From NCBI GenBank assembly GCA_002501655.1, contig DANY01000032.1:1-64000 (forward strand): DNA of 64,000 bases, read 5' to 3'. Position numbers and translations under genes: made by a program. The stretch is from Methanoculleus sp. UBA303 (lineage in GTDB: Archaea > Halobacteriota > Methanomicrobia > Methanomicrobiales > Methanoculleaceae). Below are positions 47,167 to 55,132 of this stretch, in pieces; position 1 is the first letter of the stretch, and each line of letters starts with the position of its first letter. The notes under the pieces are model-generated. The model was not told where the DNA came from. It saw nothing but the letters and a program-made list of their open reading frames with translations, and searched no databases.

Positions 47167-47202
47167 CCAATAGCACTCGTTGTCGAAAGGTAGGAGAGGA
47201 AA

Positions 47203-47274
47203 ATGAGTGAGTATGTAGCACCAGCAATTGTTGAACTTGCTAACGGTGAAGGAGGCATACTGACCTGGAGATAA
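47203..47274 (+). CDS. 23-aa peptide gene upstream of an SdpI-like protein
   Basis: ATG at 47203 follows a strong ribosome site (GGAGAGG, 47193-47199) and its own TATA box. It encodes 23 residues, opening MSEYVAPAIVEL. The Y4-x-x-P7-x-I9 spacing resembles the YxxPxL recognition motif of lasso-peptide leaders, and Thr is the third-last residue, but no core of normal length follows the Thr. The stop is 3 bp before the SdpI-like ATG. I do not recognise a family. A processed signal, toxin or regulatory leader peptide are all possible. Confidence 0.5.
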   Translation: MSEYVAPAIVELANGEGGILTWR

Positions 47275-47277
47275 ATT

Positions 47278-47937
47278 ATGGTCGTTGAGATCTTTTTGAG
47301 TCTGCTTCTCATCGCTCTCGGAGCGATCTTTATTGTTGTGCCATTCAAGAGAAACCGCATCTTTGGCTTGAGAATACGGTCGACGTATGAGTCTGAGGCG
47401 TTTTGGAGAAGAAAGAATCGATATTTCGGTTTTTTCCTCCTGATCACCGGTCTGCTCCTCTTGCTCTTCATCGACACGGCATATTACCCGCCGTTCCTCC
47501 TCTCAGCCATCCTGATCTCGTTCCTTGCAGCATATGTTGAGGAAAAAAGTCCGATCATAACGCCTCTTGCGATCTTTGCGCTCTCTCTCTTGACATATCT
47601 CTGCGCCTATCCCATCCTGCCAGAGCAGATGGCAATTCACTTCACCGGACTCCACGCAGATGGATGGGGCGCGAAGACCTCGTACCTCCTCGCCATGGTC
47701 GCACTCTCCTCTTTCATCTTCCTCGTTTCGGTCTTCGTCGCACGGTTTAGAGAGGATGTGTTGCCGATCATGAACGGCTCGCTGCTTCTTCTCCTGTCTC
47801 TCAATGCGTTCGTTATCTCTGCTCAGCTCTACGGCGAGCAACTCATCGCCTTTGGCTATCTCTCCCTGATCGCTCTTCTGGTGTTTATAACTCATCAATA
47901 TCTTACAAAGATACGGATGTCGGGCGTGATGAGGTGA
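47278..47937 (+). CDS. SdpI-like integral membrane protein with DUF1648
   Basis: A 219-aa membrane protein with about seven helices. The N-terminal part matches the SdpI family core (FKRNRIFGLRIRSTYESEAFWRRKNRYFG, near residues 24-52). The centre contains a DUF1648-type LPEQMAIHFTGLHADGWGAKTSY segment near 115-137, so domain order is the reverse of Bacillus SdpI. SdpI gives immunity to the toxin SdpC and also acts as a signalling receptor. Translation is coupled to the small peptide (GGAG within its 3' end). Confidence 0.8.
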   Translation: MVVEIFLSLLLIALGAIFIVVPFKRNRIFGLRIRSTYESEAFWRRKNRYFGFFLLITGLLLLLFIDTAYYPPFLLSAILISFLAAYVEEKSPIITPLAIFALSLLTYLCAYPILPEQMAIHFTGLHADGWGAKTSYLLAMVALSSFIFLVSVFVARFREDVLPIMNGSLLLLLSLNAFVISAQLYGEQLIAFGYLSLIALLVFITHQYLTKIRMSGVMR

Positions 47938-48078
47938 GAGGAAGCGTTAAGGTCGGATCTTTGCCTTCTTTTTTCTTCACGTTTTGTGGCGAGCACGTCC
48001 TTATTTTTCGCCTCCCTGGACGGCGACCCTTCAACGGAGGGCTTCAGGAAGGTCATGTCCCGGGCGAAGAAAGAGACG

Positions 48079-49368
48079 TCACACCCCTTCCAGCCATTCG
48101 GCGATCGAGACAATGTGGACGGCCCGCCCGTCGATGGTCGTCTCTGCTGACTCCGACGCAGTGACGATCGTTCCTTCATCAAGGCCGTGTGCGTCCATCG
48201 CCTCGACAAGACCGCGCATCTCCCGCTGCTTCGTGGCGTTGTCCTGTAGGGACTGCGTCACCTGGATGGCCAAGACAATCGTCCGGCCTGACCTGACCAG
48301 GAAGTCGCACTCGTAGCGGTCCCGGTGGTAGAAGACATCGCCGTACTTCTTCATCAGGGCGATGAAGACGATGTTTTCCAGGAGCCTTCCACGATTTTCG
48401 GAGAATGCAAATGCAACTGCGTTTACCAGGCCGGGATCCACGAAATAGATCTTTTTTGGATTTGCAACCTGTTTTTTTACAGAATAATCGAACTTCATCA
48501 GAGAGTAGAGGAGAAACGCGTTCCCGGCGTACTCGATGTACTCCCTCACCGTATCTGGTGCGATATTGAGGGTCCTGGCGATCTGGTTGTACGAGACGGC
48601 GTTCCCGGCATTCGATATGAGATAATAGAGCAGATCTGCAACCTCGCTGTTCTTCCTCACCCTGTTTGGATAGATGATATCCTTGAGATAGATCGTCTCG
48701 TAGTAGTTTTTGAGGATCTGAATCTTCAGGTCCTCGTCCTTTTCAAGGACCACCCGGGGGAAACCGCCATATTTCAGGTACGTCTCGAAATAATGCCTCT
48801 TCTCGATGATTGTCGGGCTTACAATACCCTGAATGCGGAGAAATTCGGGGAAAGAGAGAGGGTGCACAGTACAGGAAAAATACCTGCCGGAGAGGAGGCG
48901 ACTGCTCTCCTGCCTGAGCAGCGAGGATGTGGAACCGGTCAGGATGCATTTGACTGTACTCTTCGTGTCATAGAGGGTCTTGATGGTAGGCACCCAAGAG
49001 GGGTAGTGCTGAACCTCGTCGATACAGAGATAGAGCCGTTCGAGACCGGGGTGGCGGGCAAGATGGTCCTCGACAATGCGACGGATCAGCCAGGGATCGT
49101 CTGCCATCGAGAGGAGGAGCGGTTCGTCCATGGTGATGAAGAGGATGGCCCTGCCGGGCACACCTCTTCCGAGAAGGGAACTGATGATCTGGTACACCAG
49201 CGTCGACTTCCCTGTCCTGCGCGCACCGATGAGGAGGAGCACCTCCGGTGCATCAAGGTACTGCATCAGGGAGGGAAAGAAAGAAAGCCGTTCAACGCCG
49301 GTTTCAAACTCTTTTCCGAACCACCAGGGGTTCTGGCTCTCGAGTGCGATCTGCAGTTTTTCATCCAT
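48079..49368 (-). CDS. AAA_14/DUF4143 P-loop ATPase
   Basis: A 429-aa protein with Walker A GARRTGKST (about residues 48-56), Walker B LYLCIDEVQHYP (about 110-121) and an ILTGSTSSLLR sensor segment. The C-terminal DUF4143 domain has a PD-(D/E)xK-like fold, with YECDFLVRSG and a following strand LAIQVTQS (the family usually has EVK). This family is common in archaeal accessory DNA; its biochemical role is not established. It lies beside the SdpI-like gene but convergent to it. Confidence 0.87.
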   Translation of the reverse strand: MDEKLQIALESQNPWWFGKEFETGVERLSFFPSLMQYLDAPEVLLLIGARRTGKSTLVYQIISSLLGRGVPGRAILFITMDEPLLLSMADDPWLIRRIVEDHLARHPGLERLYLCIDEVQHYPSWVPTIKTLYDTKSTVKCILTGSTSSLLRQESSRLLSGRYFSCTVHPLSFPEFLRIQGIVSPTIIEKRHYFETYLKYGGFPRVVLEKDEDLKIQILKNYYETIYLKDIIYPNRVRKNSEVADLLYYLISNAGNAVSYNQIARTLNIAPDTVREYIEYAGNAFLLYSLMKFDYSVKKQVANPKKIYFVDPGLVNAVAFAFSENRGRLLENIVFIALMKKYGDVFYHRDRYECDFLVRSGRTIVLAIQVTQSLQDNATKQREMRGLVEAMDAHGLDEGTIVTASESAETTIDGRAVHIVSIAEWLEGV

Positions 49369-49564
49369 CTATCGATCATACTCGATGATAATTCATAAAA
49401 GTGTCGATTATGATCTATGATTTTTCCACGTCCCGGAGAACTCCCTCTGCGCAAACAGGGGGATGGAAGCGGCGCCCCTTTGCCTGGTTCGCGAATCCTC
49501 CGTATGGCCTACCTCCATATCGGGGGGTCGAACACGATATGTTCCGGGTAGCTGATCAGCGCCG

Positions 49565-49624
49565 CTTGAACTGGGAGAATGGTAGCCGCAAAGCCCTGTC
49601 ATCCGCAAGGATGGGGTAGTTCAC
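49565..49624 (+). mobile_element. Solo right end of an IS605-group element (omega-RNA-like relic)
   Basis: ATGGTAGCCGCAAAGCC (49579-49595) matches the tnpB right-end block ATGATAGCCGGGAAGCC at 14 of 17 positions. A CATCC-GCAA-GGATG hairpin follows, then GGGTAGTTCAC ending at 49624, exactly as in the element at 23 kb. No tnpB remains apart from a few codons (NWENGSRKALSS resembles a TnpB tail). The TTCAC terminus provides the stop codon of the convergent hxlR gene. Confidence 0.65.
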
Positions 49625-49980
49625 AGCACACAGTCGTGGCAGTCCTGTGCCCCGCATGCAAGGTTATCGATCTTCCACCGGAGCGCCCACTGCTTGATAT
49701 CTTTGATCACCTCGACCATCGCAAGCCCGCTCGCAGTGAGTGTGTACTCGCTTCTGACGGGGACAGTTCCGGCCTCTATGTTCTTCTCGACGAGGCCCTC
49801 CTCCTCCAGTTCCTTCAGCCGGACCGAGAGGACTTTTGCCGTGATCCCCGGGAGCCGCTCCTTCACTTCGGTGAACCGCCGGGTATAGCCGTCCCCTTTG
49901 TAGAGCTCGAGGATGATCAGGAGGGTCCACTTCCGTCCCAGGTATTTGACGGTCTGATTGACCGTACACTCATCCTGCAT
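49621..49980 (-). CDS. HxlR-family winged-helix regulator
   Basis: A 119-aa regulator with the HxlR pattern: an N-terminal Cys (DECTVNQTVKYLGRKWTLLIILEL), the PGITAKVLSVRLKELEEEGLV recognition region, and a YTLTASG wing. Members such as YodB and HypR sense thiol oxidants or aldehydes through the N-terminal Cys; here there are also three Cys near the C-terminus (CGAQDCHDC). It is divergent from hcp, which it probably controls. Its stop codon lies in a transposon end relic. Confidence 0.9.
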   Translation of the reverse strand: MQDECTVNQTVKYLGRKWTLLIILELYKGDGYTRRFTEVKERLPGITAKVLSVRLKELEEEGLVEKNIEAGTVPVRSEYTLTASGLAMVEVIKDIKQWALRWKIDNLACGAQDCHDCVL

Positions 49981-50007
49981 GGTATAGTTAGAGAAACCTC
50001 CTCCTAC

Positions 50008-50052
50008 TTATACTCTAGTATCTAATTGATACTTCGTATACAAAAGATACTA
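50008..50052. promoter_or_regulatory. Divergent hxlR/hcp promoter region with GATAC dyads
   Basis: GTATC-TAATT-GATAC (50018-50032) is a perfect dyad, and TAGTATCT (50016-50023) pairs perfectly with AGATACTA (50045-50052). Three GATAC half-sites thus lie between the two promoters. TATA-like stretches are TATACAAAAG (50037-50046, for hcp) and, on the minus strand, TATAAGTAG (for hxlR). An HxlR-type dimer could bind both dyads. Confidence 0.6.
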
Positions 50053-50066
50053 TGGAGTGAGCATGA

Positions 50067-51683
50067 ATGTTCTGCAACCAGTGTGAAGAGACGGCAAAGG
50101 GCTTCGGATGCACCGTACGCGGCGTCTGCGGCAAAGATGCGGAGACTGCCGGGCTCCAGGACGTCCTGATCTACACCCTCAAAGGGCTCTCGGTCCGGAA
50201 CCTTGCGGCAACGAAGACGGGCGGCGGAAACCCTGAGGCAGGGGGGTTCGTCGCCCGCTGCCTCTTTGCCACCCTGACCAACGTGAACTTCGACCCTGCG
50301 CGCTTCGAGGACGCTATCCGGGAGGCGGCCCGCATCCGCGACGCCCTCCCGCCCGCCGGGGACGCGGAGCCCGCGGCCTGCACCTGGGCCCCGGAGAGCC
50401 CGGCGGCGATCGCAGCGAAGGCGCAGGAGATCGTCGCGTCACGGGAGAGCGTGGACCCGGACCTGCAGTCGCTCCGCGAGCTCCTCGTCTACGGGCTCAA
50501 GGGGGTCGGCGCCTACTCGCACCATGCTGCCGTCCTCGGCTACGAGGACGGGGAGGTCATGGCCTTCCTGCAGGAGGCGCTCGCCGCCACGCTGCAGGAC
50601 CTCACTGTCGAGGAGATGGTCGGCTACGTGCTCGCGTGCGGCGAAGTCGGCGTGAAGACTCTCGCCCTCCTCGACACCGCAAACACCGCTACCTACGGGA
50701 CGCCGGAGATCACGAACGTCAGCACCGCGGCGGGCACACGCCCGGGTATCCTCGTCACCGGCCACGACCTCAAGGACCTCGCCGAACTCCTCGAACAGAC
50801 CCGCGGGATGGGAGTGGATGTCTACACCCACGGCGAGATGCTCCCGGCGCACGCGTACCCCGGCCTTCGGAAGTACGGCCACCTCGTCGGGAACTACGGC
50901 GGGTCCTGGCCCTTCCAGCGGGAGGAGTTTGAGCGGTTCAACGGCCCGGTCCTCGTCACCACGAACTGCCTTGTTCCCCCGAAGGACTCCTACCGCGACC
51001 GGGTCTACACCACCGGGCTCGTCGGGTATGCGGGGCTCAAGCACATCGACGCCTTGCCGGACGGGAAGAAGGACTTCTCGGCCCTGATCGAGCACGCGAA
51101 GCGGTGCAAAGCCCCGGAGGACCTCTCCCGCGGCGACCTGGTCACAGGATGCGCCCACGCCCCGGTCCTCGCTATAGCCGATACGGTCGTCGATGCGGTG
51201 AAGTCCGGCGCCATCCGGCGGTTTGTCGTGATGGCGGGCTGTGATGGGCGCCATGCTGAGCGGGACTACTACACCAGGTTTGCGAAGGCCCTCCCGGCCG
51301 ATACGGTCATCCTCACCGCCGGGTGCGCGAAGTACCGCTACAACAGCCTTGGTCTCGGGGATATCGGCGGCATCCCTCGTGTCCTTGACGCCGGGCAGTG
51401 CAACGACTGCTACTCGCTGGTGGTCATTGCGCAGGCTCTCGCCGGGGCGTTCGGTGTCGGGATCAACGACCTCCCGATCTCCTACAACATCGCCTGGTAC
51501 GAGCAGAAGGCGGTGCTCGTCCTCTTAAGCCTCCTCTCGCTCGGTGTCAGGGATATCACCCTCGGCCCCCGCCTCCCGGCATTCGTCTCGCCCGGTGTCC
51601 TGAAGGTTCTCGTCGAGAACTTCGGTATCCGGGGGAACACGACGGTCGAGGAGGACCTTGGCCGGATGGTGCCGGGGAACTGA
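50067..51683 (+). CDS. hcp: Hybrid cluster protein (hydroxylamine reductase / NO-detoxifying)
   Basis: A 538-aa Hcp. The N-terminal cluster motif is [15 protein letters not shown] with a following CxxxxxxC ([10 protein letters not shown]). The hybrid-cluster ligands appear as GHDLKDL, the THGEMLPAH segment, the NCLVPP cysteine, [26 protein letters not shown] and [10 protein letters not shown]. Hcp enzymes reduce hydroxylamine in vitro and act as NO reductases or protein nitrosylases in vivo. Control by the divergent HxlR regulator would link it to nitrosative or oxidative stress. Confidence 0.96.
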   Translation: MFCNQCEETAKGFGCTVRGVCGKDAETAGLQDVLIYTLKGLSVRNLAATKTGGGNPEAGGFVARCLFATLTNVNFDPARFEDAIREAARIRDALPPAGDAEPAACTWAPESPAAIAAKAQEIVASRESVDPDLQSLRELLVYGLKGVGAYSHHAAVLGYEDGEVMAFLQEALAATLQDLTVEEMVGYVLACGEVGVKTLALLDTANTATYGTPEITNVSTAAGTRPGILVTGHDLKDLAELLEQTRGMGVDVYTHGEMLPAHAYPGLRKYGHLVGNYGGSWPFQREEFERFNGPVLVTTNCLVPPKDSYRDRVYTTGLVGYAGLKHIDALPDGKKDFSALIEHAKRCKAPEDLSRGDLVTGCAHAPVLAIADTVVDAVKSGAIRRFVVMAGCDGRHAERDYYTRFAKALPADTVILTAGCAKYRYNSLGLGDIGGIPRVLDAGQCNDCYSLVVIAQALAGAFGVGINDLPISYNIAWYEQKAVLVLLSLLSLGVRDITLGPRLPAFVSPGVLKVLVENFGIRGNTTVEEDLGRMVPGN

Positions 51684-51705
51684 AATACTCCTTTTTTGAG
51701 AAGGC

Positions 51706-51724
51706 CTGGATCTGTGGGATCCAG
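51706..51724 (+). terminator. Hairpin downstream of hcp
   Basis: CTGGATC and GATCCAG form a perfect 7-bp stem around TGTGG, 15 bp after a T6 run (CCTTTTTTG) that directly follows the hcp stop. Either element may end the transcript. Confidence 0.5.
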
Positions 51725-51871
51725 CAGGACACACAATTAAGAATTGCTGATTTGATACATTCGGTCTTCGACTTAGATCAGCCCTCAATGCTCTCAGCAA
51801 CGACTTTTAGCGCTCGCAGATAGGGTGCCGTGGAGATAAGAGAACCCTTAAGCGATTGAACTGAGGAGAAA

Positions 51872-52151
51872 ATGTATGAGAGTGGACGGGACATGGACCG
51901 AAGGCGGGCTTACGAAGACCTGAAAAGTAACCCAAAGAATGTGCGGTTCGATGACCTCTGCCGTGCAGCGGAGGCATTTGGATTCCGCTTCAGGGGAGGG
52001 AAGGGAAGTCACAGAGTCTATGTACAATCAGGAGTCGCAACGATCCTGAACTTCCAGAATGTAGGGGGGGAAGGCAAAACCCTATCAGGTTCGCCAGCTG
52101 CTTAAAGTGATTGAGGACTATAGTCTTTTAGGGGATGAGGATGCCACATAA
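51872..52151 (+). pseudogene. hicA: hicA-like toxin gene with a G-run frameshift
   Basis: From ATG 51872 (GAGGAG upstream) the frame encodes a HicA-type mRNA interferase with GFRFRGGKGSHRVYV, including the catalytic His in GSH, and NFQNVGG. Within a run of seven Gs (52064-52070) the frame then leads to a short aberrant tail. Reading as if six Gs were present restores KAKPYQVRQLLKVIEDYSLLGDEDAT, the usual C-terminus of the family, with a stop at 52149-52151 overlapping hicB. It is a mutation, a sequencing error, or slippage-based switching. Confidence 0.75.
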
Positions 52152-52383
52152 ATACGCGATCGAGATCATCTACAGCGATGAAGATGAGGGGTTCATCGCC
52201 GTGGTCCCGGAGCTCCCGGGATGCTCTGCCTTCGGTGAGACCGAGGAGGAAGCACTCCAGGAGGTGAAAGTTGCCGTCACCCTCTGGCTGGAGGCCGCGC
52301 ACGAGGAAGGGCGGGCAATCCCTGAACCAGCCGGCAGGGAGCGGCTCCGAGATATTCTTGCTGGGAAGGGTGCGGCGTGCTGA
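52141..52383 (+). CDS. hicB: HicB-family antitoxin
   Basis: An 80-aa HicB protein starting MPHKYAIEI, with IYSDEDEGFIAVVPELPGCSAFGETEEEALQEVK as the fold core (about residues 10-43) and a C-terminal helix. ATG 52135 is an alternative start. It overlaps the hicA frame, so the two would be co-translated, and it should inhibit HicA. It appears intact though hicA is frameshifted. Confidence 0.9.
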   Translation: MPHKYAIEIIYSDEDEGFIAVVPELPGCSAFGETEEEALQEVKVAVTLWLEAAHEEGRAIPEPAGRERLRDILAGKGAAC

Positions 52384-52549
52384 AATGTTTCGCGTGATCC
52401 GATTAACTCACGTGAAATCCGTGGGATTGCTACGCCCTCTTCGCGCGAATGGTGATCTGCACCGGAACCCGCATAATAGGTGAAGCACCCCACCAGCACG
52501 ATTTTCCTGCATGAATCTATAGGCCCATTTATCCTGAAGGCTCCCCGGC

Positions 52550-53218
52550 TCATCCAAACTCCGCGAGCGCCACCACCGGCACACCGTCCAGATCATCGAA
52601 GACCACCGGATAGATCCGCAGGATCCAGGGCTCTCCAAGCAGCCGGTCGTAGGAGAGGTCCACGTCCTCAAGCAGGAAGATCTGCGGGGACCGGCAGAGG
52701 AACGCGCGGTGGGCCTCCGCGCCCACCTCCGGTTCCCCGGGGACAGCGATGGATATGGTATCGATCCCGAACAGCCTGAGGGCCGGGTTCTCTCTGCAGA
52801 GGAAGCCCGGCACCTCGTGGTGCACCCAGGGGTGCGCTCCTGCGTAGGCCTCCGGGTCGGTCCCCCGGAGCAGACCGTTGCCGGTTCGGACAAAGAGCGC
52901 GCGGGCGCTCCGGACCGCATCGAGGTGCCCGAGGAGGTCGTGGATCCGGACCGGCTCCTCCCCGTCTTTGGGCACCTCGATGCACCGCGCGGGTTCGAAG
53001 ACCGCCTCAGGCGCGAGGAGGGCCCTGACCGAGCCCCCGCCCGGGCAGAAGTGCCGGGGCAGATCGATGTGCGTCCCGGCGTGGCTGGAGAACGTGATCA
53101 GGCTTTTCTCTTCCACGTCCCCCCGTTCGAAGGACTTTGTGGGGGTTATCGCGAGCGGTTCTGTTCCGGGATAGAGTGGGGTCGCCCGGTTCAGGGGGTA
53201 TGAGATCGGGATGAGCAT
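52550..53218 (-). CDS. Cyclase family protein (kynurenine formamidase-like)
   Basis: A 222-aa metal-dependent hydrolase of the cyclase superfamily. The metal motif SHAGTHIDLPRHF (HxGTHxDxPxHF) is near residues 45-57. A C-terminal HHExPGF-type segment (VHHEVPGFL) and the EDVDLS glutamate also fit the family. Substrates range from N-formylkynurenine to polyketide-like amides; none can be inferred here. Its start overlaps the HAD gene by 28 bp. Confidence 0.85.
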   Translation of the reverse strand: MLIPISYPLNRATPLYPGTEPLAITPTKSFERGDVEEKSLITFSSHAGTHIDLPRHFCPGGGSVRALLAPEAVFEPARCIEVPKDGEEPVRIHDLLGHLDAVRSARALFVRTGNGLLRGTDPEAYAGAHPWVHHEVPGFLCRENPALRLFGIDTISIAVPGEPEVGAEAHRAFLCRSPQIFLLEDVDLSYDRLLGEPWILRIYPVVFDDLDGVPVVALAEFG

Positions 53219-53868
53219 ACGCTCCCCCGTAAGTACTCCCGGAGTTCATGAAGGTTATCCACGATCCCCTCCACCCCCGGCCGGCCCGAAAACCGGTTTG
53301 AATCACCGGGCCGGATCCTCGCGACGAACCGAACACCTGTCTCGTATGCCGCCTCCCAGTCGTTCGGGGCGTCGCCGACGAAGAGGGCCCCTCCGGGTGC
53401 GGCGCCGGTCTCTACGAGGATCTCCCTGATACACTCGGCCTTCGTCTTCGGCGAGCCGTATATCCGGACGAAGTATTTCGTAAGGTCCCGGCGGCGGGCG
53501 ATCTCGTGCATCTCGCCCTCAGGAGTCGCAGAGACGATGTAGAGCGGGAGCACCCGGGAACACTCCCTGAGAAGGCCCTCCGCCCCCTCGACGTATGGGA
53601 CGGTGAGCATGGCATCGAAGATCAGCCCGACGTACTCGTCGGCGAGCCGCTCCTCCTGCTCCGGGGTGAGGTCTTCGTGGAGGATGTTTTTGTAAATGTG
53701 GCGGAACTTGTCGTACCGGGACATCCCGCCGTTCTCGAGGTGGAATTCGATGATCTCGTCGAGGTGCTCGGGGGGCGCGAAGGAGAAGATCTTTCGGAAT
53801 GCGACGGTCTTTAGGGGAATGGATTCGACGATGACGCCGTCGAAGTCGAGGATGAGGGTGGTGAGCAT
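53191..53868 (-). CDS. HAD-superfamily hydrolase (phosphoglycolate phosphatase-like)
   Basis: A 225-aa HAD hydrolase. Motif I is LDFDGVIVES (Asp nucleophile, residues 8-10), motif II is IVSATPEG, and motif IV is GDAPNDWEAA, with a helical C1 cap between. The substrate is probably a small phosphorylated metabolite. It is translationally coupled to the cyclase gene by overlap and lies just after the glycosyltransferase set. Confidence 0.88.
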   Translation of the reverse strand: MLTTLILDFDGVIVESIPLKTVAFRKIFSFAPPEHLDEIIEFHLENGGMSRYDKFRHIYKNILHEDLTPEQEERLADEYVGLIFDAMLTVPYVEGAEGLLRECSRVLPLYIVSATPEGEMHEIARRRDLTKYFVRIYGSPKTKAECIREILVETGAAPGGALFVGDAPNDWEAAYETGVRFVARIRPGDSNRFSGRPGVEGIVDNLHELREYLRGSVCSSRSHTP

Positions 53869-53954
53869 AATGAATACTTCATCAATCGCTGGCTACTAGT
53901 ACCTAACGGCTGTCGGGTGAGACGGGGCACGGCAGGGGCCCCGCTGGCTGCCGG

Positions 53955-55091
53955 TCATTTGGATGCGGAGGCTGCACCGTCCAGGTTCTGATATGTCTGC
54001 AGAAGATATGACTCCATTCTGGACCAGTTATACGTCTCAAGAACCGCTCGTCTTCCGCTCTCACCCATCCTCCGCGCCTCTTCCGGGTGGTCGAAGAGGT
54101 AGGTTATCGCGTCGGCGATATCACTCACGCTCCCCGGATCGACGAGGACGCCGCAGTCTGCCCTGTCGACGACGCTCTGGATCTCCGGCAGGTCGCTTGC
54201 AATAACCGGAAGCCCGAGAAGCATATAGTCGAAGAGTTTGTTCGGCAGGCCGATGGAGATATTGTAGTATGTCGGCTGGAAGACAAGGAGACCCGCGGTG
54301 CCCTTACTCAGTCGCTCATACATCTCCCTGTAGGGAAGGAATCCGGTTGAAGTGATGAACCCGTTCCGGCCGGATCCACTGATGTGTTCGCTGAGGTCCT
54401 CCCGGACGTTCCCGACGAGCGTGAGGGATACATCGGGATAGCGTTCCCTGACCCGGGAGACTGCCTCGATGCATTCGCCGACCCCATGAAACGACTGCAT
54501 GTTTCCTGCCATGAACATGAGGTTCCGGCCGTTTCGGTTCGGGCTATAAGGGATATCGAGGTCGGCGATAGAATAATTCGATAGGATGACCGGCTCAAGT
54601 CCCCTCTCCCTGAATCGCGCGGCAACACTCTCGCTTACGGCAAATGTGCTCTCGGCCCGGCGTGCCAGCGCAATCTCCACGCTTGAGACAAACGCAGACA
54701 GTGCCCTCTGTATCAGCGAGCCGTTCGGGATTCTGAGGTCAAACGGGATCTCCGAGGGCCAGTGCTCGTGGATATCGTAGATAACCCGCTTACCTTTGAG
54801 ATACTTTGCAAGGACTCCGATGAGAAGGGCGTCAGGCTCATGGCAGTGGTAGACGTCGGCATCCTCGGCGAGGCATGCCCGAAGGAGCCGGAGAAGTGTT
54901 ATGGGGTGGAGAGCAGTAGAGTCCGGCCTCTTTACGGTGACAATGCGGATTCCCTCGGTGATGCTGCTGCCACTCTCGTTCGAAGGAGCGATGATCGTGA
55001 CATCGTGCTCCTTCGCAAGGCTCTTCGCCTCTTTCTGGAATATCCTGCCGTCGCCGGGTCCGTGCGTGGACGTAAGCATGCAGATCTTCAT
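53955..55091 (-). CDS. Glycosyltransferase family 4
   Basis: A 378-aa GT-B fold retaining glycosyltransferase. The N-terminal domain opens MKICMLTSTHGPGDGRIFQKE and has HCHEPDALLIG. The C-terminal nucleotide-sugar domain shows GxxEAVSRVRERYPDVSLTLVG and the ExxLPNKLFDYMLLGLPVIASDLPE motif with the GT4 glutamate position replaced by the PNKLFDY form. Together with the two following genes it forms a surface-glycan assembly set. Confidence 0.9.
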   Translation of the reverse strand: MKICMLTSTHGPGDGRIFQKEAKSLAKEHDVTIIAPSNESGSSITEGIRIVTVKRPDSTALHPITLLRLLRACLAEDADVYHCHEPDALLIGVLAKYLKGKRVIYDIHEHWPSEIPFDLRIPNGSLIQRALSAFVSSVEIALARRAESTFAVSESVAARFRERGLEPVILSNYSIADLDIPYSPNRNGRNLMFMAGNMQSFHGVGECIEAVSRVRERYPDVSLTLVGNVREDLSEHISGSGRNGFITSTGFLPYREMYERLSKGTAGLLVFQPTYYNISIGLPNKLFDYMLLGLPVIASDLPEIQSVVDRADCGVLVDPGSVSDIADAITYLFDHPEEARRMGESGRRAVLETYNWSRMESYLLQTYQNLDGAASASK

Positions 55092-55132
55092 AAACCTCTC
55101 AACCGGGCCCTATCGATCCCACGAGTGCCGGA

